This document shows positions 17,379 through 27,223 of a stretch of DNA of 64,000 nt, piece after piece. The DNA lies in contig OZ250161.1 of the NCBI GenBank assembly GCA_965237985.1, positions 434,001 through 498,000 of the forward strand. The letters run 5' to 3'. The stretch comes from G965212025 sp965237985 (GTDB taxonomy: Bacteria > Pseudomonadota > Gammaproteobacteria > Poriferisulfidales > Oxydemutatoraceae). How positions within the stretch are numbered: position 1 is the first letter of the stretch; each line of letters starts with the position of its first letter. The translations under genes were made by a program, and so were the position numbers. A model generated the notes under the pieces. That model was given only the letters and a program-made list of their open reading frames with translations, did no database searches and was not told the DNA's origin.

Positions 17379-18056
17379 TCATTCCGTTTTTGCAATGGCC
17401 AAAACGCCGAGCAGCTGATGGTCGAGATAATACAGTTTATCGTCCTCCATGACTTCGCTGAAGCGAATCAGCAAAGTTTTTTCCGGGATTCCTGTACTGC
17501 TTTCCTGAAACCCGGACAACAGGGCAGGGCTATACCATAGCTCCAGTTGCAAGCGAAAATAGCGGCTGAAACTGAGTTCGGCATTGACCTTGCTCAAGTT
17601 CGAGTGGGGTTCGAATGACAGAACAGAAATTGGTATCGAGTGTTTTTTCTTGAGAAGAGGCTGGCGCCAGGAAACGTGATAGAGGACGCCAAAGCGGCTC
17701 GATCCCTCAAGTCGCTTTTTCGCGTCTGCAAGCAAATGCTGCTTTTCGTTCGTGACCCGGGAGAAATTGGCTTTTTCAGCCCAATCAAACAATTTTGCCA
17801 CGTGTTCCCGATGAGTCCCTGGGGCCATGAGTTTCGTCGTGAAAGCAGTTCCAGTACTGAATTCAAAGCTTGCGACCGACTGTGTGCTGGCATTGGGAAC
17901 TCCCTGTGTTTCGAGCAAAGATTTCAGAGTTTGCTGCCCGAGACCTGCGTGTCGGAAAATCAGCAATTCAACATAGGCACCATCTTCCGCTTTGACGGAA
18001 GAGAAAAAACAGCACAACAGAAAAAGCAACAGTCCTTTTTTGTGAACGGGGATCAT
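17379..18056 (-). CDS. CsiV-like secreted protein next to mfd
   Basis: A 225-residue exported protein. The chosen ATG (18056) overlaps the mfd stop (ATGA), which is typical coupling. The first 23 residues form a signal peptide (KKGLLLFLLCCFFSSVKA) with likely cleavage before EDG. The mature part begins YVELLIF, and contains GVLYHVSWRQP and YFRLQLELWY. These are features of the CsiV family (DUF-type), described in Vibrio as a periplasmic protein needed for proper function of an autotransported or peptidoglycan-related system. The position after mfd is shared with other gammaproteobacteria. Exact function here is unknown. Confidence 0.7.
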   Translation of the reverse strand: MIPVHKKGLLLFLLCCFFSSVKAEDGAYVELLIFRHAGLGQQTLKSLLETQGVPNASTQSVASFEFSTGTAFTTKLMAPGTHREHVAKLFDWAEKANFSRVTNEKQHLLADAKKRLEGSSRFGVLYHVSWRQPLLKKKHSIPISVLSFEPHSNLSKVNAELSFSRYFRLQLELWYSPALLSGFQESSTGIPEKTLLIRFSEVMEDDKLYYLDHQLLGVLAIAKTE

Positions 18057-21000
18057 TGAGGGGTCTCCGGATGTGCTATTTTTGCAAACAACCTGCTTAC
18101 AAATTGTTTTCTTTCCGGGACTGTCTCTGTTTCTACGCGACAAATCAAACGGTTGCCCGATTCTAGAGTATAAAGCTTCGGAGATTTCTTCACGAGAGCC
18201 AAAAAATCAATCATGTCGATTTTCGGGTTGTTTTCAAAATAAATCACGCATTTGTCAGGCCCGCACTGCACGGCCTTTATCCCGATTTTCCGGGCATGGA
18301 TCTTGATTTTCGCGCAGGTGAAAAGGTTTTCAGCACTGGCAGGCAAAGGACCAAAGCGGTTAATCATTTCCACTTTCAAAAAATCCAGTTTTTCTTGCCT
18401 TTCATAGGCCGCGATTTGTCGATAAAAAAACAGGCGAAGACCTACATCAGGCAACCAGAGGTCGGGAATAAGAGCGGGTTCGCCTAGGTTGATTTCCGTG
18501 ATGACGTTCAAGGGCTTGTCAAAATCGGGAAGGCGGCCGGCGCGCAGTGCCGCGACTGCGCGTTTCAGGAACTGATTGTAAATGGAAAAACCGACTTCCT
18601 GAATCCTGCCGCTTTGTTTTTCGCCGAGCAATTCACCGGCACCACGAATTTCGAGATCGTGCGTGGCCAGGGTGAAGCCCATGCCTTGCTCCTCGGCGGC
18701 TGCCACTGCCTGCAAACGTTTCACCGCTTCATCATTGAGGTCTTTGCGGGCCCGACTGATGATGAAATAAGCATATGCTTGGCGCCGCGATCGCCCAACA
18801 CGGCCGCGTAACTGGTGAAGTTGTGCCAATCCGAATTGTTCTGCGTGGTCGACGATGATCGTGTTGGCGGTGGGAATATCCAGTCCGTTTTCAATGATGG
18901 TCGTGCACACCAGAATACTGAAAGTCTGTTGTGAAAATTCATGCATGATGCTTTCCAATGCTTTTTCCGGCATCTGTGCGTGCGCGTAGCGAACCCGGAC
19001 TCCAGGCAGGAGATTTTGCAGATAGCGCACGATTTCCTTGACCGAGCGAATCCGGTTGTGCACGAAAAAAATTTGTCCGCCACGTTGCAGCTCCCGCTGG
19101 CAGGCTTCGAAGATGAGGGCTTCATCCCACTCAGTGACAAAAGTTTTAATGTCCTGACGACCTTCCGGTGGTGTTGCGATGATGGATATATCGTAAAGCC
19201 CGCTTAAAGACATATTCAGACTGCGAGGAATCGGGGTTGCCGTCATGGTCAGCATATCCACGTTGCTGTGTAGCCGTTTGAGACTTTCCTTGTGGCGAAC
19301 TCCGAAGCGCTGTTCTTCATCCACAACCACGAGCCCCAGGCGGGCAAAGCGCACGTTTTTCTGCAACAGCAGGTGGGTGCCGATGACGACATCTGTCGTC
19401 CCCGAGGCAAGGGATGCCAATATTTTTTTTCGCTCACCAAGGCTGCAAAAACGCGAAAGCATCGCCACTTTGATGGAGTATGGGACAAGGCGTTCTCTGA
19501 AATTTTCAAAATGCTGCTCGCAAAGCAAGGTGGTGGGGACCAGTATCGCAACTTGGTAGCCACTGTATGCGGCAATGAAAGCTGCCCGAATTGCAATTTC
19601 GGTTTTGCCAAAGCCCACGTCCCCACAGATGATGCGTTCCATGGGTCTTGAGCCAAGCAGATCCTCCTTGATTTCATCCAGGGTCTTGTTTTGATCCGGG
19701 GTTTCCTGGTAGGGGAAAGATTCAATGAATTGTGCGTACGACTCTTGGTCGATCTGGAAGCGATTTTTGTGGCTTACTTCTCTACGTGCCTGTGTATCAA
19801 GCAGTTCCGCCGCAGCGTCATACGCTTTTTGCGCGGCACGGCGTTTTTCTTTTTTCCAGCGCTCCGTGCCAAGCTTGTGCAAAGGGGCGTTCTCAAGATT
19901 GCCACCGGAATAACGTGCCACTGAAGGAAGGCTGGATACCGGCACGTACAAAATATCACTGTCTGCATATTCGATGATCAGGCACTCAGTGATCAGCCCC
20001 GCAGTATCGATATTTTTCATCCCCCGATACCTGCCGACCCCATGTTCTTCGTGAACCACCGGGCACCCTGGTTCCAGATCGGCCAAGCTGTTGATAAACG
20101 TTTTCGCGTCAGTGCTGCGTTGCGTTTGATCGCTTGAAGGAAATTTTTTGCCCAGCAACTGCACATCGGGAATAACCGCCACATCCAAGTCGCTAAAAAC
20201 TGTGCCCTCCTGTAATTTCCCAAAACTGGTTGCCAAAGGGACATTAGATTGAAGAAACTCATGCCAGCCACCCGTAGATTCAGGATGTAAATGAGCGGTT
20301 TCCAGCATTTCTGCCAGCAGGCTCCTGATTCCTGGGCTGCCGGCAGTCAGCAAAACGCGCCCGGGAAAGCTTTTCAGGTAAGTTGCCAGTGGAACACCGC
20401 TCTTATCCTCTTCTGCCTGCCTGGTTTTCAGTGCTGGAAGGTGTTGGGTTTTACACAAGCTCAGCCCCGGGGCGTTCTCACGGCGCAGATCGCTGATTTC
20501 GTAAGCATCAAAGCAGCGAAATTTTGTCAGTATTTCATGGGGTTCAAAAAACAATTCGCCTGGTTCAAGAAGTGCCTGCATCCGGTTTTTAGCCCCTTGG
20601 TGGAAACCTTGGATTTCCGACCAGCGTTTCTTCATGTCTCCAGCGACTTCCTCCGAGTAAACCACACACGAATCCGAGGGCAGGAAATCAGACAAAGCAA
20701 CAGTCTGGTCGAAAAACAGGGGAAGGTAGTTTTCTGTTCCTTCCGGTAAAGTATGCCTGCTGATTTCCCGGTAGAACAATGATTCATCCGTGTCCACATC
20801 AAAAACGTTTCTAAAGCTGCACCTGAATTTTGCAACGCTGCTTTCATCTGGCACTATTTCCCGAACCGGGAGAATGGAAATTCTCTGGATCTGCGTTTCA
20901 CCCATCTGGGTCGCTGCTGAAAAAAATCGCATGCTTTCAACGACATCATCAAAGAAGTCCAGCCTGACCGGCTGTTCGCAACACGCCGAAAAGCAGTCAA

Positions 21001-21484
21001 GCACGGAACCACGAAGTGCGAATTCTCCAGGGTTTCTGACTTGGCTGACGTTTGCATAACCAATGTTTTCAAGATATTTGGAAAATGCACTCATGTCGAG
21101 AACATGGCCGGTCTCTACGGTTTTGGCATGTTTTTGCAAATAAGAAGGCGGCGGCAGGCGGGAAAGAATACTGTCCAGAGATGCGATACAGGTACCACGC
21201 TTCATTTTTTCCAGCTGATGCAGCATGGCCAGTCTTCTACCGGTCGCTTCAGTAGAGGGAGAAATACGGTCGTAGGGTATCGTTCCCTTTTCCGGGAAAG
21301 ACAGGACTTCTGTGCTGGGGTCGACAAAAAACGCCAACTCGTTTTTGAGCCTGTCCCGCTCAGCCCTGTTTCGGGCGATGACCAGTAGAACGCATCTTTT
21401 GGAGCGGAGGATTTCGGCAAGGGAAAAAGCCAGAGAACACGGGTGGTGACAAAGCAACCGCAACCGCTTTTTGTGCTCAAACAC
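18053..21484 (-). CDS. mfd: Transcription-repair coupling factor
   Basis: Large DNA translocase (1143 residues, close to E. coli Mfd at 1148) that displaces stalled RNA polymerase and recruits UvrA. The N-terminal UvrB-like region runs to about residue 340, and the RNA-polymerase-interacting domain contains DLEPGCPVVHEEHGVGRYRG. The RecG-like motor carries GDVGFGKTEIAIR (Walker A), DEEQRFGV (DEEQ box), TATPIPRSL and QLRGRVGRS. The C-terminal TRCF domain ends near the chain end. The start is GTG 21484. It follows fccB by 96 bases on the same strand and overlaps the CsiV-like gene at its 3' end. Confidence 0.97.
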   Translation of the reverse strand: MFEHKKRLRLLCHHPCSLAFSLAEILRSKRCVLLVIARNRAERDRLKNELAFFVDPSTEVLSFPEKGTIPYDRISPSTEATGRRLAMLHQLEKMKRGTCIASLDSILSRLPPPSYLQKHAKTVETGHVLDMSAFSKYLENIGYANVSQVRNPGEFALRGSVLDCFSACCEQPVRLDFFDDVVESMRFFSAATQMGETQIQRISILPVREIVPDESSVAKFRCSFRNVFDVDTDESLFYREISRHTLPEGTENYLPLFFDQTVALSDFLPSDSCVVYSEEVAGDMKKRWSEIQGFHQGAKNRMQALLEPGELFFEPHEILTKFRCFDAYEISDLRRENAPGLSLCKTQHLPALKTRQAEEDKSGVPLATYLKSFPGRVLLTAGSPGIRSLLAEMLETAHLHPESTGGWHEFLQSNVPLATSFGKLQEGTVFSDLDVAVIPDVQLLGKKFPSSDQTQRSTDAKTFINSLADLEPGCPVVHEEHGVGRYRGMKNIDTAGLITECLIIEYADSDILYVPVSSLPSVARYSGGNLENAPLHKLGTERWKKEKRRAAQKAYDAAAELLDTQARREVSHKNRFQIDQESYAQFIESFPYQETPDQNKTLDEIKEDLLGSRPMERIICGDVGFGKTEIAIRAAFIAAYSGYQVAILVPTTLLCEQHFENFRERLVPYSIKVAMLSRFCSLGERKKILASLASGTTDVVIGTHLLLQKNVRFARLGLVVVDEEQRFGVRHKESLKRLHSNVDMLTMTATPIPRSLNMSLSGLYDISIIATPPEGRQDIKTFVTEWDEALIFEACQRELQRGGQIFFVHNRIRSVKEIVRYLQNLLPGVRVRYAHAQMPEKALESIMHEFSQQTFSILVCTTIIENGLDIPTANTIIVDHAEQFGLAQLHQLRGRVGRSRRQAYAYFIISRARKDLNDEAVKRLQAVAAAEEQGMGFTLATHDLEIRGAGELLGEKQSGRIQEVGFSIYNQFLKRAVAALRAGRLPDFDKPLNVITEINLGEPALIPDLWLPDVGLRLFFYRQIAAYERQEKLDFLKVEMINRFGPLPASAENLFTCAKIKIHARKIGIKAVQCGPDKCVIYFENNPKIDMIDFLALVKKSPKLYTLESGNRLICRVETETVPERKQFVSRLFAKIAHPETPQ

Positions 21485-21580
21485 TTACGCCATCTCAGCC
21501 ACGAAAAAGTCCCGTGGAATCACACCCGGAAATGCCTCGCTATCAGGAACGATTTCTCTGATTGATGCCCTCAGGCGACT

Positions 21581-22870
21581 TCAAGAAAACATGTCAATCG
21601 TGATGTTGCGAAACCAGCTGTAAGCATATTCCGTTTCCCTGCCCAGTATTTCTGGAGAGGCATCCTTGGGAGTGAGTCCTCCCGACAGCTTCTCGATTGT
21701 TGTGCGCTTCTCACCGAGACGGTAAACCGCGGCTACTGAAAAACCATAGCCAGGTGCTGCGATGCTGTAGCAGGTATTCACAAAAGAAGCCACACCAGGG
21801 CTACGGCCATTCAACAGGTCTACCACAGCAGCCGCACAGACCTTGGCTTCCGAATTGGCGGCGTAAGCGGATTTCGGCAAACCGGTGGCAATGCTGGAGT
21901 CTCCAACCACATGGATGCCTGGATGGATCGTGGATTCAAAAGTATCCAGATGTACAGGACACCATCCTGAAGAGTTGCTAAGGCCACCGACATGCGCAAT
22001 TTGTCCTGCTTTCTGAGGCGGAATGATATTGATGACATCCCCTTTGTAACTATCAAAATCAGTACTCACCATCATTTTTTTGGTGTCGACGGCTTTCACG
22101 CCACCGCCGGTTTCAGAAGCAGGAATCCATTGAATAATGTCGGGATACAGCTTTTTCCAGGCCTGCTGGAACAAACCCTGCTTGGAAAATTTCTCCTTGG
22201 CATCCAGTATCAGTAATTTCGATCTCGGTTTGTGGGTTTTCAGGAAATGCGCAATCTGGCAAGCCCTTTCATACGGCCCTGGTGGGCAACGGAAGGGGTT
22301 TCCCGGTGAGGTCAGAATAACCACTCCCCCTTTCGGCATCGCTTCCAGTTTCTTGACCAACAATTCAGTTTGTGGTCCTGTCTTGTAGGCATGGGGCATG
22401 ACTTGGGTTGCGGCCTCGTCGTAGCCCTCTATTTCGTTCCAGACAAAATCAATACCCGGTGACAGCACCAAGCGGTCATAGGAAAAACGGTTGCCACTTC
22501 TTGTGCCAACCGTTTTTCTTTTCGGGGAGATGGCATTGGCGTAGTCGTGGACTACGTTGATCCCATCTTTTTTCAGCCCAGAGTAATCGAATTTCAAACT
22601 GCTCAGTCGCCGTTCTCCGCCTAGAACTTCGTTGCTCATGAAGCAGGTGTAGTAATGTTTGTTTTCCTCAATGAGGGTGACATCAATGTTCCGGTCCATA
22701 GCCTTGATGTATCGGGCCGCAATCGCACCGCCGGAACCTCCGCCAATCACGACGACTTTCCTGGTTTTGGCAATAGCGAGCTGAGGAAAACCAGCAGCGC
22801 CTGCAAGAGAAGCGGTGACAAATGTGCCACCAGCCGATTTGCAAAATTTTCTCCTGTTCATTTTCAGCAT
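21581..22870 (-). CDS. fccB: Sulfide dehydrogenase flavoprotein subunit (flavocytochrome c FccB/SoxF)
   Basis: Periplasmic FAD subunit that oxidises sulfide and passes electrons to the cytochrome subunit. A Tat signal is present (MNRRKFCKSAGG, cleavage likely after AIA at residue 34). VVVIGGGSGGAIAARY binds FAD. Cys76 in YYTCFMSNEV corresponds, after signal removal, to Cys42, the covalent FAD attachment site. The redox disulfide partners are visible in NPFRCPPGPYERA and SGWCPVHLDTFES. The chosen ATG 22870 has GAGGGA six bases upstream; an ATG at 22888 overlaps the cytochrome stop. It forms an operon with the diheme gene. Confidence 0.94.
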   Translation of the reverse strand: MLKMNRRKFCKSAGGTFVTASLAGAAGFPQLAIAKTRKVVVIGGGSGGAIAARYIKAMDRNIDVTLIEENKHYYTCFMSNEVLGGERRLSSLKFDYSGLKKDGINVVHDYANAISPKRKTVGTRSGNRFSYDRLVLSPGIDFVWNEIEGYDEAATQVMPHAYKTGPQTELLVKKLEAMPKGGVVILTSPGNPFRCPPGPYERACQIAHFLKTHKPRSKLLILDAKEKFSKQGLFQQAWKKLYPDIIQWIPASETGGGVKAVDTKKMMVSTDFDSYKGDVINIIPPQKAGQIAHVGGLSNSSGWCPVHLDTFESTIHPGIHVVGDSSIATGLPKSAYAANSEAKVCAAAVVDLLNGRSPGVASFVNTCYSIAAPGYGFSVAAVYRLGEKRTTIEKLSGGLTPKDASPEILGRETEYAYSWFRNITIDMFS

Positions 22871-22884
22871 GGTTGTTCCCTCGG

Positions 22885-23559
22885 TCATTTTTTCAGACTC
22901 GCGTAGTATTCGACCAAGGCTTTAATTCCTTCGTGCCCGTACTCTGTCTGCACAGCGGCAATTTTCTCTTTCATGCGTTTCGGCATTTTGCTTCTGCCTT
23001 GCGTGAAGTCTGCCAACACGTACGATAGATAACGCCCCCATTGCCCAGCCAGAATTCCCGCATCGCTGTCTGCCACGCTGCCACCACCCTTGTGGCAATC
23101 TTCACAACTTTCTTTGTGTATTTTGCCGCCGAGTTCTACCAGTGTGGGGTTGGTTTTCTGCATGGCAGGAATGGGTTTTGCGTTTTTGAAAACCTGTCCC
23201 ATTTCCTTGATTTCAGCCAGCGTATAGCCCTTGGCAATGCGTGTCATGACCGTCCCGTAGCGCGGGTAGGCTTCCAAGTCCTCCAGTTCAGGATCGCCGG
23301 CCAGCACTTCGGCCAGCTTTTTCGGGTCGTCATAATGCTTGAACGACAAAAAAGTTCCAACGAAATAATTAAAAGACAAGCCAGCTATCGAAGGGATGGC
23401 GGGGCCGCCACTATGTCCCCCCGACCCATGGCAGGCAACACAGGCGTTGGTCAACATCGCCCCGGAAGCCATTTTTTTGGTGAGTTGGTCGCCCTCGACG
23501 GGACCTGTCAGCGCGACTGCTCCGGCAATCAGCACTGAAAAAATAGTGGCTTTTTTCAA
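22885..23559 (-). CDS. fccA: Diheme cytochrome c subunit of sulfide dehydrogenase (FccA-like)
   Basis: Exported c-type cytochrome with two CXXCH heme sites, CVACH near residue 40 and CEDCH in the second half, in the twin-domain arrangement of cytochrome c4 and FccA. TTG 23559 is chosen because it gives a good signal peptide (KKATIFSVLIAGAVALTG) and follows a purine-rich GGGGGGAAAGAG tract; longer frames upstream lack such sense. Methionine axial ligands could lie in the YGTVMTRIAKG and GRSKMPKRM segments. It receives electrons from FccB, encoded immediately downstream, and passes them to the respiratory chain. Confidence 0.9.
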   Translation of the reverse strand: MKKATIFSVLIAGAVALTGPVEGDQLTKKMASGAMLTNACVACHGSGGHSGGPAIPSIAGLSFNYFVGTFLSFKHYDDPKKLAEVLAGDPELEDLEAYPRYGTVMTRIAKGYTLAEIKEMGQVFKNAKPIPAMQKTNPTLVELGGKIHKESCEDCHKGGGSVADSDAGILAGQWGRYLSYVLADFTQGRSKMPKRMKEKIAAVQTEYGHEGIKALVEYYASLKK

Positions 23560-23809
23560 TCTCTTTCCCCCCTGGATGACCGCTACCACAATCCGCTTAC
23601 AGGACGGACCCTGAAGTTCTCCCTCCTCAATAGTGCCGCAAACAACAAGTCGCATTGCCGCCGAAGTGCAAAGAACGTCAGGTGCCGCCATGCTACCACA
23701 GTTTTTTTACTGTCCAGTGAAAAAATTCCGTAGATGGACGCATGGGCGGCTGTGCACGCTGGAGTCTGGATTGTTTTGCGCTGATAAATCATCCAAATGC
23801 AATGAGCGG

Positions 23810-24580
23810 CTACACACGCTGAAGCTTGGGCCCTGGACTTCTTTCTGTTGCATAAACAGACAAGCCCTCCAAAACCAGGAAGGGACAATGTTGAGCTTTC
23901 CCATCCAGAGCCGCTAACGCCTGTTCGGCATTTCCACCGCTTACCAGCACCGCCGTGTTTTTGCCTAACATGAGGCGCATGACGGCAACGGTTTTTTGCA
24001 AGGCGGCAACCGCCATTTTCCGGCAACCACTGACCATGGCTGTAGCAGTGTCTTTAGCAAATAATTCATCGTTCTCGGCAGTCGCAACAGGAACATCCAG
24101 ACGTGCTGTACTCCTTTTCAGGCTGTCAACCGACATGGCAGTACCCGGCATGATCACCCCCCCTAGGTGGAAGCCGCCGGCATCCAAGGCATCGATGGTT
24201 ATGGTGGTGCCCATATCGATCACGATGCTTGCCCTCCGCTGTCGCCGCCAAGCAGCCACCATTCCCAGAAAGCGATCACCACCGAGCTTTTCCGGCTCCC
24301 GGTAGCAGGTGCTGATTCCACACTGAGAACGACCCGCTTTGAACAGATGAATTTCCTGGAAACCCAGGCTGGCAAGCCGGGTAAGAAATGCATCCGTTTT
24401 AGTTTTGGAAGCCACACTGACCACCCAGACTGAAGGCCCGCTCGGACTCGCCAAAGACACGACCGGTCCAAGTTTGTCCAGCTTCCCCACTGGCAGATTT
24501 GCGAGTGGTTCAAGCCCTTCGCTGGTTTCAAGCACGCACTTGGCAAACGAATTCCCGAAGTCAAAAAGCAGCTTTGCCAA
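23810..24580 (-). CDS. coaX: Type III pantothenate kinase
   Basis: Catalyses the first step of coenzyme A synthesis, phosphorylation of pantothenate, and unlike CoaA is not feedback-inhibited. The 256-residue chain has the ASKHA phosphate-binding DFGNSFAK at the N-terminus, the GGDRFLGMVAAW block, the second phosphate site VIDMGTTITIDAL, GGVIMPG, and VLVSGGNAE near the end. It lies six bases after birA on the same strand; birA-coaX is a recurrent gammaproteobacterial pair. Its stop region looks like one half of an imperfect 60-bp duplication with the spacer beyond it. Confidence 0.95.
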   Translation of the reverse strand: MAKLLFDFGNSFAKCVLETSEGLEPLANLPVGKLDKLGPVVSLASPSGPSVWVVSVASKTKTDAFLTRLASLGFQEIHLFKAGRSQCGISTCYREPEKLGGDRFLGMVAAWRRQRRASIVIDMGTTITIDALDAGGFHLGGVIMPGTAMSVDSLKRSTARLDVPVATAENDELFAKDTATAMVSGCRKMAVAALQKTVAVMRLMLGKNTAVLVSGGNAEQALAALDGKAQHCPFLVLEGLSVYATERSPGPKLQRV

Positions 24581-24586
24581 TGGATA

Positions 24587-25414
24587 CTACCAATGGATAC
24601 GAATGTTGCCCGATGAGAAAATTTTGATCTGCCGACCAGTGTCCAAAAGTAATTGGGCGTTTGCATTTACTCCTTTTGCTCTCCCCCTGACGGATCCGGC
24701 GGACGAGGAAACAACCAGATGCCTGTCGGCAAGCATGTCGAATTTGTTCCAGCGCGCCTGCAGGGAAGAGGGTGGAGCACCCGCGCAACGTTCCACAACC
24801 TCACAAAGCATTTCCAGCAGGCACGCGATTATCCGGTTGCGCGGTGGCACAAGCGGTAGCACTTCATGTAAAGTAGCCCTCTGGTGACCGCCTGGCTGGG
24901 AGAGATCGGCGTTGCTTGAATTTTTTCGGGGAGTGACATTGAGCCCGATGCCCATTGCCGTCAAACCACTTTTTCTTTCAATCAGCACGCCTGCCAGTTT
25001 ACGGGAACGATGGTAAACATCGTTTGGCCACTTGACCTGTATCCCTTTGGCACCAAGACTCGACAACATTTCCGCCACACCGGTCGCGCTCATCAAAGAC
25101 AGCCAGTTGCTTTGTGTCTGGGTGAGCCCCATTCTGGATGCCAGGGACATGCAGATGTTCCCCCGTGGAGAGACCCACACTCGGCCGTGCTGGCCATATC
25201 CCTGCGTTTGCGCGTCGGCCACGCATATGTGCATGCCACTGTCAACATCCTGTGCGTTTGCCAGCAGGTAGGCATTCGTAGAAGCAATGGATGAAAACAA
25301 ATGGAAGGACGCTATGCCTCGGGCTACCGGTGGGGAAAGTTCGCTCAAAATATCTGTGACCGACAGTGCGTCTCGGTGGCGGGTTGTGCGCTCCTGTTCA
25401 GCAACGATTAACAT
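24587..25414 (-). CDS. birA: Biotin--[acetyl-CoA-carboxylase] ligase, catalytic form without repressor domain
   Basis: Attaches biotin to the carboxyl carrier protein of acetyl-CoA carboxylase. The catalytic core is present: SSIASTNAYL, the biotinyl-AMP loop TQGYGQHGRVWVSP (family consensus GRGRxGRxW), VKWPNDVYH, and KLAGVLIE. The 275-residue length and lack of an N-terminal helix-turn-helix indicate a group I ligase that does not repress bio genes. The first 30 residues are poorly conserved, so the true start may be internal. It is divergent from glnS with only 20 bases between the start codons, so promoters must overlap coding sequence. Confidence 0.92.
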   Translation of the reverse strand: MLIVAEQERTTRHRDALSVTDILSELSPPVARGIASFHLFSSIASTNAYLLANAQDVDSGMHICVADAQTQGYGQHGRVWVSPRGNICMSLASRMGLTQTQSNWLSLMSATGVAEMLSSLGAKGIQVKWPNDVYHRSRKLAGVLIERKSGLTAMGIGLNVTPRKNSSNADLSQPGGHQRATLHEVLPLVPPRNRIIACLLEMLCEVVERCAGAPPSSLQARWNKFDMLADRHLVVSSSAGSVRGRAKGVNANAQLLLDTGRQIKIFSSGNIRIHW

Positions 25415-25434
25415 AAAACAGCTTCTCTTCTAAA

Positions 25435-27165
25435 ATGTCTGAAAAACGCCAAGCAAAACCAGCCAATTTCATCCGCAAAATCGTGGCAGGCGATTTGGAA
25501 ACCGGGAAATGCAAACGGGTACGCACCCGCTTTCCTCCAGAACCGAACGGCTATCTACATATTGGACACGCCAAGGCAATTTTCTTGAATTTTGGCATCG
25601 CACAGGATTTCAACGGCAGTTGTAATTTGCGCTTCGATGATACCAATCCTGATCGGGGGGAATCCAGATATGTGCTTTCCATTCAAAATGATATTGCCTG
25701 GCTGGGTATTCGCTGGGACCATTTGTTGTACGCCTCAGACTACTTTGAAGAATTTTATGCATTGGCGGTTGAATTGATTCACAAAAACAAGGCCTACGTG
25801 TGCTCCTTGAGTGCCGAGGAAATACGAAGCACACGGGGGACTTTGACTGAAGCTGGAGTGAACAGCCCCTTTCGAAACCGGGTCGTCGACAAGATCCTGG
25901 TTCTTTTCCAGAAGATGAAAGACGGTGAGTGCAAAACGGGAGAACATGTCCTGAGAGCGAAAATCGACATGAGCTCCGGAAACATCAACATGAGGGATCC
26001 GGTGATTTATCGTATTCGCAACACCCCTCACTATAGAACCAAAAAACAATGGCACATCTATCCTACCTATGATTTTGCCCATTGTCTTTCCGATTCTCTT
26101 GAAGGCGTGACCCATTCCCTCTGCACACTGGAATTCGAAGACCATCGCCCGCTTTACGACTGGTTCCTGGCCAGTCTCAATATCTGCCATCCCCAGCAGA
26201 TTGAATTCGCCCGCCTGCAACTGAAATACGCATTGACCAGCAAGCGTGCCATCAAAGCGCTGATCCGGAAGGGAAGCATAGAAGGTTGGGATGATCCACG
26301 CCTGGTCACCATTGCCGGGATGCGCCGACGAGGGTTCCCTCCGGAAGCAATCCGTGACTTTTGTCTGCGGGTGGGGTTGACTAAAAAAGACAGCTGGACG
26401 GAAATGGATCTTCTCGAAAGTTGTGTCAGAGATTATTTGAACGAGCATGCGGCACGCGCATTCGCGGTCCTCGAACCATTGAAGCTGGTCATCGAAAACT
26501 ATCCGGATGAACAAGACGAGGTCATCCAGGCACCCAACCATCCACAACAGAAACACCGTGGCTCTCGCCCCTTGCTTTTTTCCAGGAACCTTTACATCGA
26601 ACGCCAGGATTTCATGGAAAACCCCACAGAAAAATATTTTCGCTTGGCTCCTGGCCGTGAGGTGCGATTGAAATACGCTTACTACCTGCGCTGCCGGGAG
26701 GTCATCAAAAACACAGCGGGAGAAATCCTTGAAGTCCGTTGCACATACGATCCCGACACCTTGGGTGGGAAAAGCCCGGACAGACGCAAAGTACCCGGCA
26801 CGATTCACTGGCTGGCCAGGGAAAATTCAAGGCCTTTTACCGCGAAACTGTACGACCGGTTGTTTTCCGAACCTTTCGCCGCCACTTTGGCGGATCCTTC
26901 GCAGGCACTCAACCAACATTCTCTGGTGACACTCCATAACTGCCTGGGGGAAACTTCCCTGTTCGATGGACAAGCCGAACAGGTTTTACAGTTTGAAAGG
27001 ATGGGGTATTTTTGCCTCGACCGGCAAAACGGTGCTGCTCTGCCAGTGTTCAATCGCACCTTGCCACTTCGTGACAGCTGGAGAAAAATTGAACGGGCCC
27101 GTGCCAAAGCTTCTCACTGCGGCAATAAGCAGAAAACCAGTCCTGATGGGTTGAAATCATGCTAG
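25435..27165 (+). CDS. glnS: Glutaminyl-tRNA synthetase
   Basis: Class I synthetase charging tRNA-Gln; its presence means the cell need not rely on the transamidation route for Gln. The 576 residues include RTRFPPEPNGYLHIGHAKAI with the HIGH motif, the LRFDDTNP block, HIYPTYDFAHCLSDSLEG, CTLEFEDHRPLYDW, and TSKRAIKALI as the KMSKS equivalent. The C-terminal half forms the two beta-barrel anticodon-binding domains. ATG 25435 follows only 20 bases after the divergent birA start. rpoD starts 58 bases beyond its stop. Confidence 0.97.
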   Translation: MSEKRQAKPANFIRKIVAGDLETGKCKRVRTRFPPEPNGYLHIGHAKAIFLNFGIAQDFNGSCNLRFDDTNPDRGESRYVLSIQNDIAWLGIRWDHLLYASDYFEEFYALAVELIHKNKAYVCSLSAEEIRSTRGTLTEAGVNSPFRNRVVDKILVLFQKMKDGECKTGEHVLRAKIDMSSGNINMRDPVIYRIRNTPHYRTKKQWHIYPTYDFAHCLSDSLEGVTHSLCTLEFEDHRPLYDWFLASLNICHPQQIEFARLQLKYALTSKRAIKALIRKGSIEGWDDPRLVTIAGMRRRGFPPEAIRDFCLRVGLTKKDSWTEMDLLESCVRDYLNEHAARAFAVLEPLKLVIENYPDEQDEVIQAPNHPQQKHRGSRPLLFSRNLYIERQDFMENPTEKYFRLAPGREVRLKYAYYLRCREVIKNTAGEILEVRCTYDPDTLGGKSPDRRKVPGTIHWLARENSRPFTAKLYDRLFSEPFAATLADPSQALNQHSLVTLHNCLGETSLFDGQAEQVLQFERMGYFCLDRQNGAALPVFNRTLPLRDSWRKIERARAKASHCGNKQKTSPDGLKSC

Positions 27166-27223
27166 CATTAGGGTGTGTCGCACTACTTTTTTTCCAGGAG
27201 CGAAGGGTTTTGAGGGAAGTCCC

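Noticed and set aside
25735..26808. 357-codon minus-strand frame inside glnS
   Set aside because: It is entirely antisense to glnS, which has all synthetase motifs; it is a shadow frame.
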